Assembly (NCBI RefSeq): GCF_030519375.1 | Contig: NZ_JAUMKB010000001.1 | Location: forward strand, 434,001-498,000 | Source of the DNA: Mucilaginibacter tolerans | GTDB taxonomy: Bacteria; Bacteroidota; Bacteroidia; Sphingobacteriales; Sphingobacteriaceae | Length of the DNA: 64,000 nucleotides | Direction: 5' to 3' | Part shown: one piece after another, positions 63,040 through 64,000 of the stretch | Layout: each line of letters starts with the position of its first letter | How positions within the stretch are numbered: position 1 is the first letter of the stretch | Program-made: the position numbers and the translations under genes | Notes under the pieces: generated by a model | Databases searched by the model: none | Seen by the model: only the letters and a program-made list of their open reading frames with translations | Told to the model about the DNA's origin: nothing

Positions 63040-64000
63040 TTGAAAAGAAAAGACTTCCTTTACCTTACGGGCATGGGCTTTGGTGCCACTATGCTCAGCC
63101 GGATACCGGTCTTTGGTTCACCCATCCAGCACAACGGGATACTCAACGGGGCCGATACAGCACTCAAAAAGAAAATGGCCGATGTTGCATTAAATGCGGC
63201 CCGGTCAAAAGGCGCTACTTATACAGACGTGCGCATTGGCAGGTATCTCAACCAATATGTAGTTACCCGCGAAAATAAAGTAGAAAACCTGGTAGACACT
63301 GAATCATTCGGCATGGGCATCCGCGTGATAGCCAACGGTTGTTGGGGCTTTGCCGCTACGGACAAACTGGACGATGACAGCATTGCAAAAGCTGCAGCAA
63401 TGGCTGTTGCCATTGCCAAAGAGAACTCGCGTATCCAAACTGAGCCCGTGCAATTAGCCCCTCAAAAAGGTTATGGAGAAGTAAGCTGGAAAACGCCGAT
63501 TGAAAAGAATGGCTTCGAGGTACCGATGAAGGAGAAAACCGACCTGCTGCTGTCTGTAAATGATGCCGCAATGAAAGGTGGTGCCAACTACGTCAACTCT
63601 ATCATCTTCCTGGTGAATGAGCAGAAATATTTTGCGTCAACCGAAGGCTCTTATATTGATCAGGATATACACCGTATCTGGCCGATATTCGCCATCACAA
63701 AAATTGATGATAAAACGGGCAATTTTGAGACCCGACAATCGCTAAGCGCACCACGAGGCATGGGATATGAATATCTTGAGCCCCGTGAAAGCGATAAGAT
63801 ACATGGTGTAACCACCCGTTACCGCGACCGCTATGATATGCTGGAAGATGCCAAAGCGGGCGCTCCGCAGGCGGCCGAAAAGATAAAAGCAAAATCGGTT
63901 GAAGCGGGTAAATATGACCTGGTGCTCGACCCAAGCCACTTATGGCTGACAATCCACGAATCTGTGGGCCACCCTTCAGAGCTTGACCGTGTACTGGGTT
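63040..64000 (+). CDS. TldD-family metalloprotease paralogue (partial, runs off the window)
   Basis: A frame opening at TTG 63040 and open to the right edge (320 codons visible). The start KRKDFLYLTGMGFGATML repeats the Tat-like signal of the TldD at 52423, and the alignment stays close throughout: VALNAARSKGATYTDVRIGR, APQKGYGEVSWKTPIEKN, and HESVGHPSELDRVLG with the zinc motif just before the edge. It should be followed by its own TldE-like gene outside the window. Start codon TTG chosen because no ATG precedes the conserved region in frame. Confidence 0.88.
   Translation, partial: MKRKDFLYLTGMGFGATMLSRIPVFGSPIQHNGILNGADTALKKKMADVALNAARSKGATYTDVRIGRYLNQYVVTRENKVENLVDTESFGMGIRVIANGCWGFAATDKLDDDSIAKAAAMAVAIAKENSRIQTEPVQLAPQKGYGEVSWKTPIEKNGFEVPMKEKTDLLLSVNDAAMKGGANYVNSIIFLVNEQKYFASTEGSYIDQDIHRIWPIFAITKIDDKTGNFETRQSLSAPRGMGYEYLEPRESDKIHGVTTRYRDRYDMLEDAKAGAPQAAEKIKAKSVEAGKYDLVLDPSHLWLTIHESVGHPSELDRVLG

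Overview
The window looks like a chromosomal segment of a Bacteroidota bacterium of the Sphingobacteriaceae type (Mucilaginibacter or Pedobacter-like); this is inferred from gene content and signals, not from a search. Supporting traits: an isolated atpD-atpC pair, a HemC-HemD fusion, the three-domain IspG, a giant propeller sensor, FadL/SGNH lipoprotein pairs, promoter matches of the form TTG-N18-TAnnTTTG with no Shine-Dalgarno runs, and many lipoproteins with SPII boxes. No phage, transposase, CRISPR array, rRNA or tRNA gene was seen. Two real genes run off the window edges: the propeller sensor at 1-1750 and a second TldD at 63040-64000.

Layout. 1-7.6 kb: sensor fragment, lipoprotein, quinone oxidoreductase, DoxX and AraC genes, and a FadL/SGNH pair. 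7.9-13.4 kb: atpDC, a tandem pair of Cys-rich lipoproteins, an XRE regulator, a 1-Cys peroxiredoxin and a small monooxygenase-like protein. 14-25.6 kb: a long branched-chain amino acid cluster ilvD-ilvB-ilvN-(OMT)-(DinB)-ilvC-(ABM)-leuB-(MTase)-leuA-ilvA, preceded by a repeat-rich leader. leuC and leuD are absent from the window. 25.7-34.2 kb: RRM protein, papain-like peptidase, orphan ABC ATPase, ECF sigma/anti-sigma/outer-membrane operon, amidohydrolase and GH36 alpha-galactosidase. 34.3-44.8 kb: a tetrapyrrole cluster on the minus strand, hemA-hemCD-hemB-hemL-histidine kinase-response regulator-TPR-hemE-hemJ, with one lipoprotein gene inserted in the opposite direction. 45-51 kb: RDD protein, metallo-hydrolase, ispG and small membrane or kinase-like genes. 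51-64 kb: a seven-gene minus-strand operon MoxR-DUF58-BatA-DUF4175-like-GATase-like-TldD-TldE, with a divergent DUF4159 gene, a GYF-RDD gene broken by one amber codon, and a second TldD.

The most unusual layer is non-coding. Nearly every same-strand intergenic gap in the ilv/leu cluster holds a different short tandem array with a 7-bp period (also 8, 9 and 21 bp). These arrays commonly end within a few bases of the next start codon. The same kind of array sits inside ispG at two places and is translated in frame. Several larger inverted-repeat elements and a 28-bp palindrome (three copies) are also scattered through the window. The second standout is the MoxR/DUF58/BatA module joined in one operon to a TldD/TldE metalloprotease pair, which suggests an ATP-driven envelope peptidase or maturation machine.
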